From: Bidens hawaiensis
Taxonomy: Eukaryota; Streptophyta; Magnoliopsida; Asterales; Asteraceae
Direction of reading: 5' to 3'
DNA: 64,000 nucleotides
Assembly (NCBI GenBank): GCA_021521415.1
Contig: JAIQDT010001135.1
Location: 549,501-613,500 of the forward strand
The position numbers and the translations under genes are program-made. Below are positions 11,519 through 22,682 of the stretch, in pieces. Under the pieces are notes generated by a model. The model was not told the origin of the DNA, did no database searches, and saw nothing but the letters and a program-made list of their open reading frames with translations. The stretch's first letter is position 1, and every line of letters starts with the position of its first letter.

Positions 11519-14500
11519 TCAAAAGTAGCTTACTGGTTTTAATCTTTGCCAGTTCAGCAAACACATCCTAGTACTCGTATCATACTCCAAAAGACCTGAC
11601 AACACCTGTCGTTCCAGCTTCTTTTGTCTCCCACTAATCCAATTATTATGAAGCACAAAACAACCTATGTCATTGCACGTTGATGACACGTTACTAGAGT
11701 CCCATAGGTCGCGGTAGGCCCCATTTGGAAAGAGGTTTCGGTCCAAGAAACGGACAGTGAGATTTGTTTCGGGTTCTTGACATGTGTCATCATCTAGACG
11801 GTACGATCCGTTTAACCCGCATAATGTATCATAAAAACTTGGTTGCTCTGAAAGATTTGATAAAGAAGCATGCTTTACTACCTTTTTCAAAGCAGCAATT
11901 GTTGTACCATCAGAGTGAGCATAGTAAAAGCCCGAGTTTAACCGGCGAGGTAAATTTATGGGACCTACACACAAGACTAGAGGGATTAAAAACTTAATTT
12001 AAAAGTATTCTTTTATATTTTAAAAGTTACAACTTTTATAGACAATTGGAAGATGATAACTTGTTAACACAAATTTCTTGAAAAACAAACCTGTGAGTTT
12101 GTACTCATCGGATTGAGCCACGAAAACTGCAGGACCAAAAGTGGTAAGCAGTGGCAAAGGATTCTTAAACCAATACACATCAACATCACTCATAAGTACA
12201 TTGTATCCCAGCTTCAGAATTTCCAAAACTACCCTTGATTTCACTTTTGTTACCCTTTGAAAGCAATTTGTTCCAAAGTGGCAGTCATCATAGCTAATGT
12301 TGCTTGGAGCTAATCTATCTCTAAAAACAGGCAAACCCTACAGCAGTGTACAACAAACCAAGCTAGATAATATATAACCTTAGTTATATAAAGACGAGAG
12401 GTGGCAAGATGAGCGGGTCAGTCGGGTTGGTAACAGGTCGAACTGTATTTGGGTTAACACGGTTCTTTTCTTGTCCAATTTTAAATTTTTATTACATATT
12501 TATTGTGTTAATTATGATTTGAAAAACAATATTGTTGCAAAAATAAAAAAAAACATCTTTAAGTTAAATGATTGAAAGGTTGTATTCCTCATTAATAGGC
12601 TTTGGTCCATCTGGCCCGTTTGAGATCGAGCGCAACTCAAATCGACCCGTTCATAAGTAAATGAGTCAAAATTGCCACCTTTACAATATCCATAATTATA
12701 GTAAACAAGCAAATGCAGACTCACCTGCAAGACACAAAAGTTGTATATTTCATCATCAAGAGCACAAACTACAAAGTTTGAAACTTGAAGTCGGTGTTGC
12801 CTACATACCCAACTCATTAACATATCTTTATAACTATATCCTGCAACCGCTAGAACAATAGTCTTATTCTTGTCTGCACGCATGGATAATAGAAGCACTA
12901 GAGAAAATGGAAGAACTAATGGCTCTAGTGACGTCAGTTGGTTCCTTTTTGAGCAACCAACATTTCCATTAAATGATCTTATTTTATCAAAGCAACTCAA
13001 AATGTTCTTATGTTTACTCCATCTAAATGCCCCTAAATCATTAAAGCTTATTCCTTTACTGGATCCTAATGGATACACAATGTTCTTTGTAGTGCTTCCA
13101 AAATAATAGCGCCCGTTACATTTGAAAAGCTTGATCATGTTGGGATAACAGGCTTCACGGAAGTATAATGATCCATAAAGAGCTGCCAAATGAGAATTTC
13201 CAACATTTTCCCAATTTCTTGCTTCTTTTGTAGGATCAAGATCAAGATTGTTGACAAAGAAACTTGAAATGGTTGAACTTGCATCAAATACAAATCTAAA
13301 GTTGGAGGATAAAGCCTCGTTGATGACCCAAACGTTGTGGAAACCTTTTCCGTATAAAAACGGGGGTAAAACCCCGTTCTGTAATGGAATGTCTTTGTTA
13401 TTCCATGCCAAAATTATCTTATTTTCATCACAAATCTCCCGGTCCCCAAGGGAAACAAAGTCCTGCGCCTAACCAAAGAAATGAGAGATTTAGGGTGCGC
13501 TTAAATGTGTGTTTCGAAAGTGATTATGTGATACCCTCAGCTATTCAATTGTGATTTCAATTGTGATGAAAAACAGTGCAGGTCATTGTAATCATCATCA
13601 TCATTTTAGGGATACCCTCAGCTATTCAATTGTGATTTCAATTGTGATGAAAAACAGTGCAGGTCATTGTAATCATCATCATCATTTTAGGGGTATTATG
13701 GTCTTTTTTTAATACAAATGGCAAAAACTGGAACACTTTTTATAACTTCAATGACTAAAACAGACCATATCAACGAACGAGTAAAACGAACGAAAACAAA
13801 AGTGTTGCTATCTTTGGCATTACCCCGTAATATAAACATAAGTTACTAATTCACTTTGAGCTTGTATCAATTCAAATAATAATTTATCTTTTTACCTTTT
13901 TTATTTTAATCTTTTCACCATTGACCTCTAGACGTTTTCCATCTGAATCCAACTGAAATGCGAAACTCGATACATTTCTTGATGAAGCAATGAGGAGCCA
14001 ATCATGATCAAGTTTATGAACACGACTTAATGTTGAAATAAAGTTGGGCAAAAGAATGGTTTCTGGATCCACCAAAACAGATATGTCCGAATTTGATGTT
14101 TGTGCTCTTGCAAGCATTGAATGAAAGAATGGAGTACCTAAAAATCTGAAAATATTTAAACAAAATGTGAAATTTCCTACATTTGTACTAAGTATCATCA
14201 AATCATACATCTAGCTCCTGCTATAATAATTTAGCTCAATATTTGGATGTGTGTTACCGAGACTTAATAAAAACACACTAAAATAAGATAGTTGATCAAA
14301 GCTAGAGATATGAAGGTAATTTAATAATTTTACATTCTAATGGAAAGTTCTTACATTTTTATTTTAAATCTCATTATTTTGACACTAAATAACATAAAGT
14401 CAAAACAACGGTAAATATCACTAAATAGTAACTAAGTTTCATCATTGTTCCCATTCCACCTGTGTATGAAACCTTCTTACACAATTAGCACACCGCGTCG

Positions 14501-15129
14501 ACAAACGTAAATGGTCGGTTAATACACATTTATAATTTTAGGAAAAATTTTCACTAACATTGGAACAAAACTAAAAGTTAAGTGGTTGAACAATCATAAA
14601 ACTTGATTACTATTTAGCGACATTTGCCTCTAAATCATAACCGTTTTTCACCCAAATACTCAAATATAATACAAATGCACATACATACACTAGTACACTA
14701 CAAATTTCATACATAACAAGTTCATAAGAAAAAACACCACACTTGTCCAAACATATGTGTGATCAAAAGTTTATAAGCTTAACATAGAAGCGTTCCGGTA
14801 AATTGAAAAGGGCTTACGTGTAATCAATGTCGGGTTCAACGGAAACTCTAGAATCAGGGCCAAAAGAAGCTGCAAAAGTGAAAACAGAAGGATCTTGACC
14901 AAAAATAACCACCCTTATGTCTTGTGATAAAGCAAGCCAAAGGTCTAGCAGCTGCAAATATTGTAACAGTGGGTCCCACAGAATTACTCAGACTCTTGAT
15001 TTGTTTTTGAATGTAAGAAGGTGGTAATATTTGAGTGGTGGCATAAAAAGAGATTAAAATCAAGACAAACCCATATAGCCAAATCAACAATAACTCGACT
15101 TTTAGTGCACGGATACGAAAAGTTATCAT
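11519..15129 (-). CDS. RAY1: RAY1-like GT77 arabinofuranosyltransferase, frame broken in exon 1
   Basis: Golgi type II glycosyltransferase of family GT77, most like Arabidopsis RAY1, a beta-arabinofuranosyltransferase acting on arabinogalactan glycans. Exons in transcript order are 15129-14818, 14145-13896, 13468-12725, 12337-12091 and 11964-11519. Junctions of exons 2-5 are GT-AG and keep frame. The N-terminus has a signal anchor (VELLLIWLYGFVLILISFY). Exon 4 carries the DxD motif in LMSDVDVYWFKNP, which binds the nucleotide sugar. Exon 3 begins AQDFVSLGDREICD and ends CALDDEIYNFCVLQ. In exon 1 the frame is open to VTIFAA near 14950. The expected continuation (WLALSQDIRVVIFGQDPSV) is in another frame. 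The exon is 312 nt where 3n+2 is needed, and roughly 15-20 family residues seem to be missing. It may be a pseudogene, a mis-assembly, or have an unseen splice. Confidence 0.82.
12396..12686. mobile_element. Small MITE in RAY1 intron 3-4
   Basis: The left end GAGGTGGCAAG and right end AATTGCCACCTTT are inverted. The interior is rich in 'gggtc' and 'gaccc' blocks. The right-half signature 'taagtaaatgagtcaaaattgccacct' (broken here as TAAGTAAATGAG plus GTCAAAATTGCCACCT) also occurs near 48325-48350 and 54720-54747, and a related left end near 30627. No TSD was resolved. Confidence 0.6.
13531..13692. repeat. Perfect 81-bp tandem duplication
   Basis: Copy 1 is 13531-13611 and copy 2 is 13612-13692. 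They start ATACCCTCAGCTATTCAATT and contain (ATC)n near their ends. By eye the copies are identical. It lies in a RAY1 intron, so no coding effect is expected. Confidence 0.9.
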
Positions 15130-15139
15130 TTTTAGACCG

Positions 15140-15590
15140 AAATGAGTGGATTAATCTCAAACTCTTGAAGGTTTCAATGAAAAACCATCCATTTGATTAA
15201 AAATATTGGCAAAAGTATGAAATCAGCTAAAGATTTGAGATGGGTTTGATTAAAAAGTATCATTTTTATACTAAAAAGAGTGATTTACTCCCAAATTCTT
15301 GATGGGTTCATTGAAAAACCATCAATTTGATTAAAAAGATAATCAAAAGTATGAAACCATTTAAAGATTTGAGTTGGGTTTGTCAAAAAGTACCATTTTT
15401 TAAACCAAAAAGAGTAATTTAGTCTCAAATTCTTGATGGGTTCATTGAAAAAACATCCATTTGAGTAAAAAGATAGACAAAAGTATGCAATCAGCTAAAG
15501 AATGGAGATGGGCTTGTCAAAAATTACATTTTTTAAACCAAAAAGAGTGATTTAGTCTCAAATTCTTAATGGGTTTATTTAAAAAGATAG
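15140..15590. repeat. Local tandem repeat, about 134-bp period
   Basis: Three diverged units contain 'agtatgaaatcagctaaag', 'gagatgggtttg' and 'ttcttgatgggttcattga'. The markers 'agatttgag' fall at 15231, 15365 and 15499, giving a 134-bp spacing. Further unit pieces flank both later insertions (16222-16313 and 19613-19660). The MITE and the LTR element therefore inserted into this pre-existing array just upstream of RAY1. Confidence 0.8.
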
Positions 15591-15597
15591 ACACTAG

Positions 15598-16221
15598 GGG
15601 GGTGTTTGGTAGAGAGATTTGAGGGTGGAGAATTAGGTTTCTCTTGTTTGGGAGAATTAGGCGGAGAATTGGGCGGAGAATTGGTTTTCTCTGAGAATTG
15701 GGTGTAGGCAAAAAGTAGAGAAATCCAATTCTCTCCATTTGGAAGAGAAATGGAATTCTCTCTGCTTCTAAATCGCGTCTCTGCTCTACTCCGTTCGCGT
15801 ATGATGATGATGATGCTCCGACCGGCGATGGTGATGATGATGCCGACGTCCGGCACGGCGGCCGACGCCGCAGCCACGTCCGTTCGCGTCTCTGAGCCAA
15901 AACGAAACCCTAAATCGCGAGGCGGTGTTGCGAGGCGGAACCCTAAATCGCGGTGTTGATGTTGCGCGGCGATGATGATGACGCTCTACTCCGTTCGCGG
16001 TGTTGCAACGCGTCTCTGAGCCACCATTTCTCCACCATGATGATGCCGAGGCGGAACCCTAATCACGTCTCTGCTCCCGTTTCTCCACCCATTTCTCTAT
16101 TGTACCAAACAAAGGAAATGATTGTCAATTCTCCACCCATTTCTATTTCTCTCCAATTCCATTTCTCTCCCATTTCTATTTCCATTTCTTCCCATTCTTT
16201 TTCTCTGTACCAAACACCCCC
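15598..16221. mobile_element. Non-autonomous PIF/Harbinger MITE
   Basis: A 624-bp element with terminal inverted repeats GGGGGTGTTTGGTAGAGAGA at the left and CTCTGTACCAAACACCCCC at the right. The flank is CTA on the left and TAG on the right, so the 3-bp TSD is CTA or TAG depending on where the G/C run is cut. The ends and subterminal 'attctc' and 'ccatttct' tracts match those of the autonomous element at 36690-41846. The interior is GC-rich with ATG/GATG repeats. ORFs across it on both strands look spurious. Confidence 0.85.
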
Positions 16222-16313
16222 TAGTATGAAATCAGCTAAAGATTTTAGACCAAAAAGAGTAACTTTGTCTCAAATTGTTGATGAGTCTATTGATAAACCA
16301 TCAATTTGAGTAA

Positions 16314-16718
16314 TGTAGGGGTATGGTACTAAACCCGGTTTTACGACCCTAAATTTATTATGTTTGGCTTATTTTATTACATGGACTAATACAATGTTAT
16401 TGGCCTGATGGGGTTTTGTGGAGGTAACCCTAACTGGGCTAGACCCATTAGGGTACCATGATGGTGGCCATGAGGCTCTCTATATAAGGAGGTCTCCACC
16501 TCCTTATTAAAGGGTCATGCTCAATAAGAGCCACCACCACTTTTTTGTGTCTGTAAACAAGAGATCTTTTAGATTTCTTAGCAGTCACCTCCACACCCCC
16601 GAAAAACCATTGCAGGTCTCAAGCAACCGGAGAAGAAAAGGCAAGACGTGGTTCGTTTCATCTCGAAAATCCGTGGAAACATCGTCATGGATCAGGTCAG
16701 ATTCATTTCGTGCTTCGA
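16314..16718 (+). repeat. 5' LTR
   Basis: 405 bp starting TGTAGGGGTATGGTACTAAA and ending TTTCGTGCTTCGA. It differs from the 3' LTR at about six sites by eye. Confidence 0.9.
16474..16495 (+). promoter_or_regulatory. TATA box of the LTR promoter
   Basis: CTCTATATAAGGAGGTCTCC in the U3 part of the LTR is a good TATA match. Transcription would start about 30 bp downstream. The same sequence recurs in the 3' LTR near 19371. Confidence 0.6.
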
Positions 16719-17225
16719 CATTGGCGCCATCCGTGGGACGGCAACGAACTACCCTTCGATCTTCCTCTCGGTTGTCAGATCTCTCCCAGGAAAAACCCAG
16801 ATCTGGAAGTTTACAGAAAAAGGCTTCAAGGCTTGTTCTATTAAAGCTCAAAAAGATCCATAGATCTAAAGGAGGCTTCCAGATCTGTGCAAAAAACTGC
16901 CTGATTCGAATGATCAAGTCTCCGGATCTGTGATGGTTTTAAATCCGCTCCGAGTCTCAGATCTATCCAGATCTGATTTACAGATCTAGATCTAGATTAC
17001 AGACCTGGATTTTAGGTTTAAAATGGCAGATCTAACTCTTAAATTGCAGATCCAAAAATTACCAGACTTCCGCCGCCATGTACGCGCGCCCGCGGATTCT
17101 CACTCCGCAGTCATGCATGTGCCGCCGCGGGAACCACCACGTGGGTTTTGCGCAAGAGACCTCCGCCACGCACGCGCGCTCGCGAGTCACCACTCCATCG
17201 CCGTGCATGCGCGCATCAGGCCACG

Positions 17226-17905
17226 CGCGAAACTTAAAGGTTGGGAATCCTCATAATATCCCATATGGCTACACGCCATACTTAAAGGTTGGGAATCCTC
17301 ATAATATCCCATATGGCTACACGCCATACTTAAAGGTTGGGAATCCTCATAATATCCCATATGGCTACACGCCATACTTAAAGGTTGGGAATCCTCATAA
17401 TATCCCATATGGCTACGCGCCAATACTTAAAGGTTGGGAATCCTCATCCTCATAATATCCCATATGGCTACACGCCATACTTAAAGGTTGGGAATCCTCA
17501 TAATATCCCATATGGCTACGCGCCAATACTTAAAGGTTGGGAATCCTCATCCTCATAATATCCCATATGGCTACACGCCATACTTAAAGGTTGGGAATCC
17601 TCATAATATCCCATATGGCTACACGCCATACTTAAAGGTTGGGAATCCTCATAATATCCCATATGGCTACGCGCCAATACTTAGGTTGGGAATCCTCGTA
17701 ATATCCCATATGGCTACGCGCCAATACTTAAAGGTTGGGAATCCTCATAATATCCCATATGGCTACGCGCCATACTTAAAGGTTGGGAACCCTCATAAAC
17801 CCATCAGGCCACGCGCCAAACTTAAAGGTTGGGAATCCTCATAAACCCATCAGGCCAAGCGCCAAACTTAAAGGTTGGGAATCCTCATAAACCCATACGG
17901 CTTCG
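17226..17905. repeat. 48-bp tandem array inside the LTR element
   Basis: About 14 units start AAGGTTGGGAATCCTCATAA and continue with CCCATATGGCTACACGCCAT. 'ttgggaatcc' recurs at 17241, 17289 and 17337. Some units carry an extra CCTCAT or lack the middle part. Because 48 is divisible by 3, both strands show long repetitive open frames, which I take as artefacts. Confidence 0.95.
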
Positions 17906-18079
17906 CGCCGAATACAAGACCTATCGCGGCTCCGCTCCGTTCAACATGCGCGCCACCATGATGCTTGAGCGCAGTCGCATATCACATGCTCATGCACCAC
18001 ATATGCTCACGCATGTGAGCATCACATATGCTCACGCATATTAAATGTGCTTACGCATCACATGCTCACACATCACATC

Positions 18080-18310
18080 AGTGCACGCAACACCTGCGCT
18101 TGGCGCATGACACAAAGTCTACGCGCGCGCGCATGCAACATCTGCGCGTGGCGCGGGACATAAAGTCTACGCGCATGCGCATGCGACATCTGCGCGTGGC
18201 GCATGACAAAACCAAAGCCTATGCGCAAGCGCATGAAACATCTGCGCATGACACACAGTCTACGCGCACGCGCACGCAACATCTGCGCATGGCGCATGAC
18301 ATAAAGTTTA
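18080..18310. repeat. GCGC-rich degenerate tandem array
   Basis: About four units of roughly 55-60 bp are built from CATCTGCGCGTGGCGCATGA and TCTACGCGCGCGCGCATGCA, with many short palindromes such as GCGCATGCGC. It is strongly CpG-rich against the AT-rich surroundings. Confidence 0.85.
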
Positions 18311-18404
18311 CTATGGCCGTTTGTGCCTCCATTATTAGTTTGAAGACAAGCTGAGATAGTCATCCTGCGTAGAAAAGACCCTTGTGGGCCAGTCATTATC
18401 ATTA

Positions 18405-18935
18405 TTACAGCTCATAAGTCGCCTCGCGCGCAAGCTTCATTATTCTTATAGCTCGTAAGTCGCCACGCGCGCAGGCTTTATTATTATTATAGCTCGTAAG
18501 CCGCAACTAGCGCAAGCTTCATTATTCCTATAGCTCGTAAGTCGCCTCGCGCGCAGGCTTTATTATTATTATAGCTCGTAAGCCGCAACTCGCGCAAGCT
18601 TTATTATTCTTATAGCTCGTAAGTCGCCACGCGCGCAGGCTTTATTATTATTATAGCTCGTAAGCCGCAACTCGCGCAGGCTTTATTATTCTTATAGCTC
18701 GTAAGTCGCCTCACGCGCAGGCTTTATTATTCTTATAGCTCGTAAGCCGCCACGCGCGCAGGCTTTATTATTCTTATAGCTCGTAAGTCGCCTCACGCGC
18801 AGGCTTTATTATTCTTATAGCTCGTAAGTCGCCACGCGCGCAGGCTTTATTATTCTTATAGCTCGTAAGTCGCCTCGCGCGCAGGCTTTATTGTTCTCAT
18901 AACTCGTAAGCTGCCTCGCGCGCAAGTTATGTTAC
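18405..18935. repeat. 41-bp tandem array inside the LTR element
   Basis: About 12-13 units are built from TATAGCTCGTAAGTCGCCAC followed by GCGCGCAGGCTTTATTATTC. 'gctcgtaag' recurs at 18451, 18492 and 18533. Two alternating variants (gtaagTCGCC and gtaagCCGCA) suggest higher-order structure. Confidence 0.95.
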
Positions 18936-19207
18936 ATTATTATCGAGATGCGCGCTCTACCTTTTATCAGGCCTCGCGCCACTATTGTTATGATGCGTGC
19001 TATATCTTATTCATGCCAGGGCACCATCATTATCATAAAGACCACAACATGTCACCATCATGAAGAAAACCTCCCAAAACTCAAAGACAATAAAGACAAG
19101 GCCGAAGAAAAGGGAAAAAACCGCCTCATGGCCTAACACACCTCATAAAGTCCAGCGCTCCACCTAGACGCTTGCGCGCCCAGGAGCAACGCTGGACTTG
19201 GGGGGCT

Positions 19208-19612
19208 TGTAGGGGTATGGTACTAAACCCGGTTTTACGACCCTAAATTTATTATGTTTGGCTTATTTTATTACATGGACTAATACAATGTTATTGGCCT
19301 GAGGGGGTTTTGTGGAGGTAACCCTAACTGGGCTAGGCCCATTAGGGTACCATGACGGTGGCCATGAGGCTCTCTATATAAGGAGGTCTCCACCTCCTTA
19401 TTAAGGGGTCATGCTCAATAAGAGCCACCACCACTTTTTTGTGTCTGTAAACAAGAGATCTTTTAGATTTCTTAGCAGTCACCTCCACACCCCCGAAAAA
19501 CCATTGCAGGTCTCAAGCAACCGGAGAAGAAAAAGCAAGACGTGGTTCGTTTCATCTCGAAAATCCGTGGAAACATCATCATGGATCAGGTCAGATTCAT
19601 TTCGTGCTTCGA
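19208..19612 (+). repeat. 3' LTR
   Basis: 405 bp, colinear with the 5' LTR. It is preceded by the polypurine-like tract and followed by the interrupted 134-bp local repeat. Confidence 0.9.
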
Positions 19613-20957
19613 AGTTAAAGCATCCAAAGATTTGAGATGGGTTTGATCAAGATTTACAATTTATTAGCTAAAAACCATGAATTGAATAAAACAATCAAAG
19701 AACCTAAAGAGGAGGATAGACCTTTGTTAAAAATGTGTTGAAGAAAAGAGTGAAACTTTAACGGAAATGTGAAGCTTCTTTTGGTGGAAACCACCCACCT
19801 ACCACCACGGAGGAGCAAAAGGCATGTGAAGACTTGACGTTGAGTGGCCGTCATCACCCACTGAGGGTCACCGGGTCAACCCATCAATGCTAGTATTTTT
19901 TTACTTTATACTATTTACAAATAAAATATGTTTTGAGCTGATTAACGCCAATATAATTAAAACGTTACGTCATTGTTACATAGTTAAGAAAATATTTACT
20001 ATCTGTTTTTTTAACTTATACATTATGAAGTAATTAAAAGTTAAATAAAATAAATAATTTGATTGATGTATTGGGAGCGCTCTTGAGAGTTAACACTATA
20101 ACAAAGAAGGGGGAACAAGGGTGGCACCCGCCTTTGGCGTCGCGGGACGACGATGGCTTATTTTTTCGTTAAAGAGGTGTTGAGGTAAAGTGGACACTAG
20201 CTCACAATACCTAGTCTAAGCAAAAAGGTTGTTATCTTCTATATTCAAAACAAGTTTTGTATGTAATGCATATTTACATAGAATGTGAACGGTTTATATA
20301 AATTATTGATTTTTCAGTGAGTTTATAAAGAAGTCTGAATTTAACCACTGTATAATGTGAGTAATGTCGCCGAAGAGCATGATGTAACCACACACCCACT
20401 AATTATACTTTTAAATCTACATCTTAAATTCGCTGCGACCTACGAGACTCGAAACTCTCAACTCAACTTCATAAAAAGAGACACCTTTTCATTACGTATT
20501 GGTATTACTATACTACAAACCCTTTGATTTTAACATATACATGGTGGTCCTTATTTTTTTTGGCCTTTTTATGCAGGGTTGGCTCAATAAATGTGGAAGC
20601 CTAAATCAAAACAAGATTTTGTGGCCTTTTCATCACAACTGTTAAGAAAAAAAATTGCTTATTAAAAGTTTTGAACTCACAACCTATATTTTAGTAACAA
20701 CCAAACCGACCACCACACCAATAATACATTACTTTAAGGTTACTTTACCCATTATAATATATCTATATATAATTTTTTTTAGACTTTGAGGCCTTAATTA
20801 AGTGCGAGCTTAAAACCCTAATTTGTTTTCACTATCCCACGAGCCACCCGTGTTTATGTATATAAAAAGAATTTTAAATCAAATAATTATTTAAAACAGA
20901 TTAGCCCAATAACAATTGAAAACCCAATAACCATTCTAAACAAATTAGCCCAATATT
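19613..20957. other. Intergenic DNA without a gene
   Basis: It begins with a remnant of the local repeat (AAAGATTTGAGATGGG). The rest is AT-rich with no ORF or structure that I can support. Confidence 0.6.
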
Positions 20958-20965
20958 CCCCTTTT

Positions 20966-21669
20966 TAGGGCTGTAAACGAACCGAACGAACACGAACAAG
21001 ACCTTGTTCATGTTCGTTCGTTAATGAAATAATTTTTTCATGAACGGTTCACGAACAGTTACCGAACGAGATTTTATGTTCGTGTTCGTTTATTAAGGAA
21101 ATGAATGTGTTCACGAACGGTTCATGAACACAAACGAAGACAAATAAAATCGGCAAAGCCTAGAAATTGAGACTGATATATTCATCAACATGAATAATAA
21201 AAGCATGTAAACAATTCGAACGAACATGAACAAGGGTATGCTAGTGTTCGTTCATTTAACTTTAAATGGAAACGAATGCTTAATCGAACGAATATTTAAG
21301 TTTTTGTTCGTTTATTTAAAATTGAACACTTGTGTTCGTTTAACATAATTCAACAAAGATAAACGAACATAAATGAACACAAACAAACGTAAATGAACAC
21401 AAATTAACAAATACAAAACTTTTTAAATAAAAAAAATATTTCATTATTTTCTATTAACACATAAACGAACATAAATAAACAAACATAAACGAACGTTCAT
21501 GAACATAAATGAACGAACGGAACATGTGTTCATGTTCGTTCGTTTTAATTAAACGAACACAAATTTTTTGTTCGTGTTCGTTCGTTTATTATATAAACGA
21601 ACATAAATGAACTTCCCGCGAACGGTTCATGAAAAGTTCACCGAACCGTTCGGTTTATTTACAGACCTA
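20966..21669. mobile_element. hAT-type MITE, 704 bp
   Basis: The terminal inverted repeats are TAGGGCTGTAAACGAACCGA at the left and the complement of TAGGTCTGTAAATAAACCGA at the right. A perfect 8-bp target duplication CCCCTTTT lies at 20958-20965 and 21670-21677. The interior is made of 'ttcgttcg' and 'cgaacg' repeats that can fold on themselves. No ORF. Confidence 0.93.
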
Positions 21670-21952
21670 CCCCTTTTAAACACCTAAAAAGTTACCATAA
21701 TTAACTTTTTAACCTTTTACAGAATTTGAGCGGCAAATGAGTGCCCATTTGGCGCCTTTAATCGAACCAAACCGCCAGACATGAACCTAGAGACCAGTGG
21801 AGTGGCCGCAGCCTTTGATCATCAACTCTTACACTTCATCTTTATCAATATTCAATTGTAAGCAACTTAGTAATTTCATATTATTATTATTATATCACAT
21901 ATGTTTGTTGGGCCCATTTATGTTTGAATATTAATTCATAGTTGATTATTTT

Positions 21953-22320
21953 TATGGGGGTAAACTAGCCGACCTCGCGTGTTTTGACTAGCGAGAGCTC
22001 GTATCGTGAGTCATTTTTTCAAGCTCGAGCTATGCTCGTTTGTTGCTTGTTAAGTAATATATATACGTTTTTAATTATTTTTATATATTTTGAGAAATAC
22101 CTTGAACGAGCCTAAGCTCGGCTCGAGCTCTTGAAATTATTACATAGAAGACTCATCAAGTTGAGCCTAAACGAGCTTCCCACACAAGGCTCGAGCGGGG
22201 GCTCGATAACTGAATGAGCCTTAATTAAGGGTCGGGCTCGAAAAAGCTTGGCTCGTTTTGAGCTTTTTATCGATCTGATCTCGAGTAGTTAGCAAACGGC
22301 TTGGCTTGTTTGCACCCGTA
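21953..22320. mobile_element. hAT-type MITE, GAGCTCG family
   Basis: The ends TATGGGGGTAAAC and (inverted) TACGGGTGCAAAC flank a body full of 'gctcgagct' blocks. Flanking 8-mers ATTATTTT (21945-21952) and ATTAGTTT (22321-22328) match at 7 of 8. Confidence 0.8.
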
Positions 22321-22682
22321 ATTAGTTTTAATAAATGTATATATAATATATCATATATGATATTGTTGTTACTTTGTAATTTCATATTGATTGTTGAATG
22401 TTGTATTAAAAATTATGTTAAATGTGAACTAGTGAATTGATTAATTATTATTTTACCATGTGAATTGATTTGTATTTGATTCATGATTATGTGAATTGAT
22501 TACTGATATATTATTATAAATTGATTACTGATATATTATTTTATAATTATTTGCCTATTTACTTGTTGACCGTTTGCCTTCTGTTTCGATGGAAACACTA
22601 CTTTTTAATGTTAATAAAAATATATACTTTAGGTAATTAAATTGTTAACGTTAGCTTAAACCTTATATTATTTTCAGGAATA

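Larger units (their letters stand above)
16314..19612 (+). mobile_element. Non-autonomous LTR retrotransposon with internal satellites
   Basis: Two 405-bp direct LTRs (16314-16718 and 19208-19612) bound a 2.49-kb interior. Right after LTR1 is TTGGCGCCATCCGTGGGA, a primer-binding-site-like sequence of the type seen in Ty3/gypsy elements. Before LTR2 is a purine-rich stretch (GGACTTGGGGGGCT) that can serve as polypurine tract. Flanks are AGTAA at the left and AGTTA at the right, a 5-bp TSD with one mismatch. The LTRs start TG but end in GA rather than CA at the shared boundary. There is no gag, protease, reverse transcriptase or integrase. The interior is mostly three GC-rich tandem arrays. It would depend on proteins from another element. 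About six differences between the LTRs suggest a fairly young insertion. Confidence 0.9.

Noticed and set aside
12512..12724. C-terminal extension of the RAY1 exon-3 ORF past 12725
   Set aside because: A clear GT donor lies after FCVLQ and the next exon continues the family. The extension is intron.
15517..16309. ORFs of 60-127 aa on both strands in the Harbinger MITE
   Set aside because: They cross the MITE termini and overlap on opposite strands, and no family was recognised.
16517..16933. 138-aa plus ORF and 110-aa minus ORF in the 5' LTR and leader
   Set aside because: Its start recurs in the 3' LTR. Sequence is non-coding LTR/leader with no gag similarity.
17078..17844. Long repetitive ORFs on both strands (118-125 aa) in the 48-bp array
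   Set aside because: The 48-bp unit is a multiple of 3 and lacks stops, so open frames arise automatically. They recur on both strands and match no protein.
18080..18310. Possible Z-DNA or replication-origin signal in the GCGC array
   Set aside because: Alternating GC tracts are short and part of a degenerate satellite. Nothing specific supports such a role.
17226..18935. CRISPR-like regular arrays
   Set aside because: Units are directly adjacent with no unique spacers, in a plant LTR element. They are ordinary tandem satellites.
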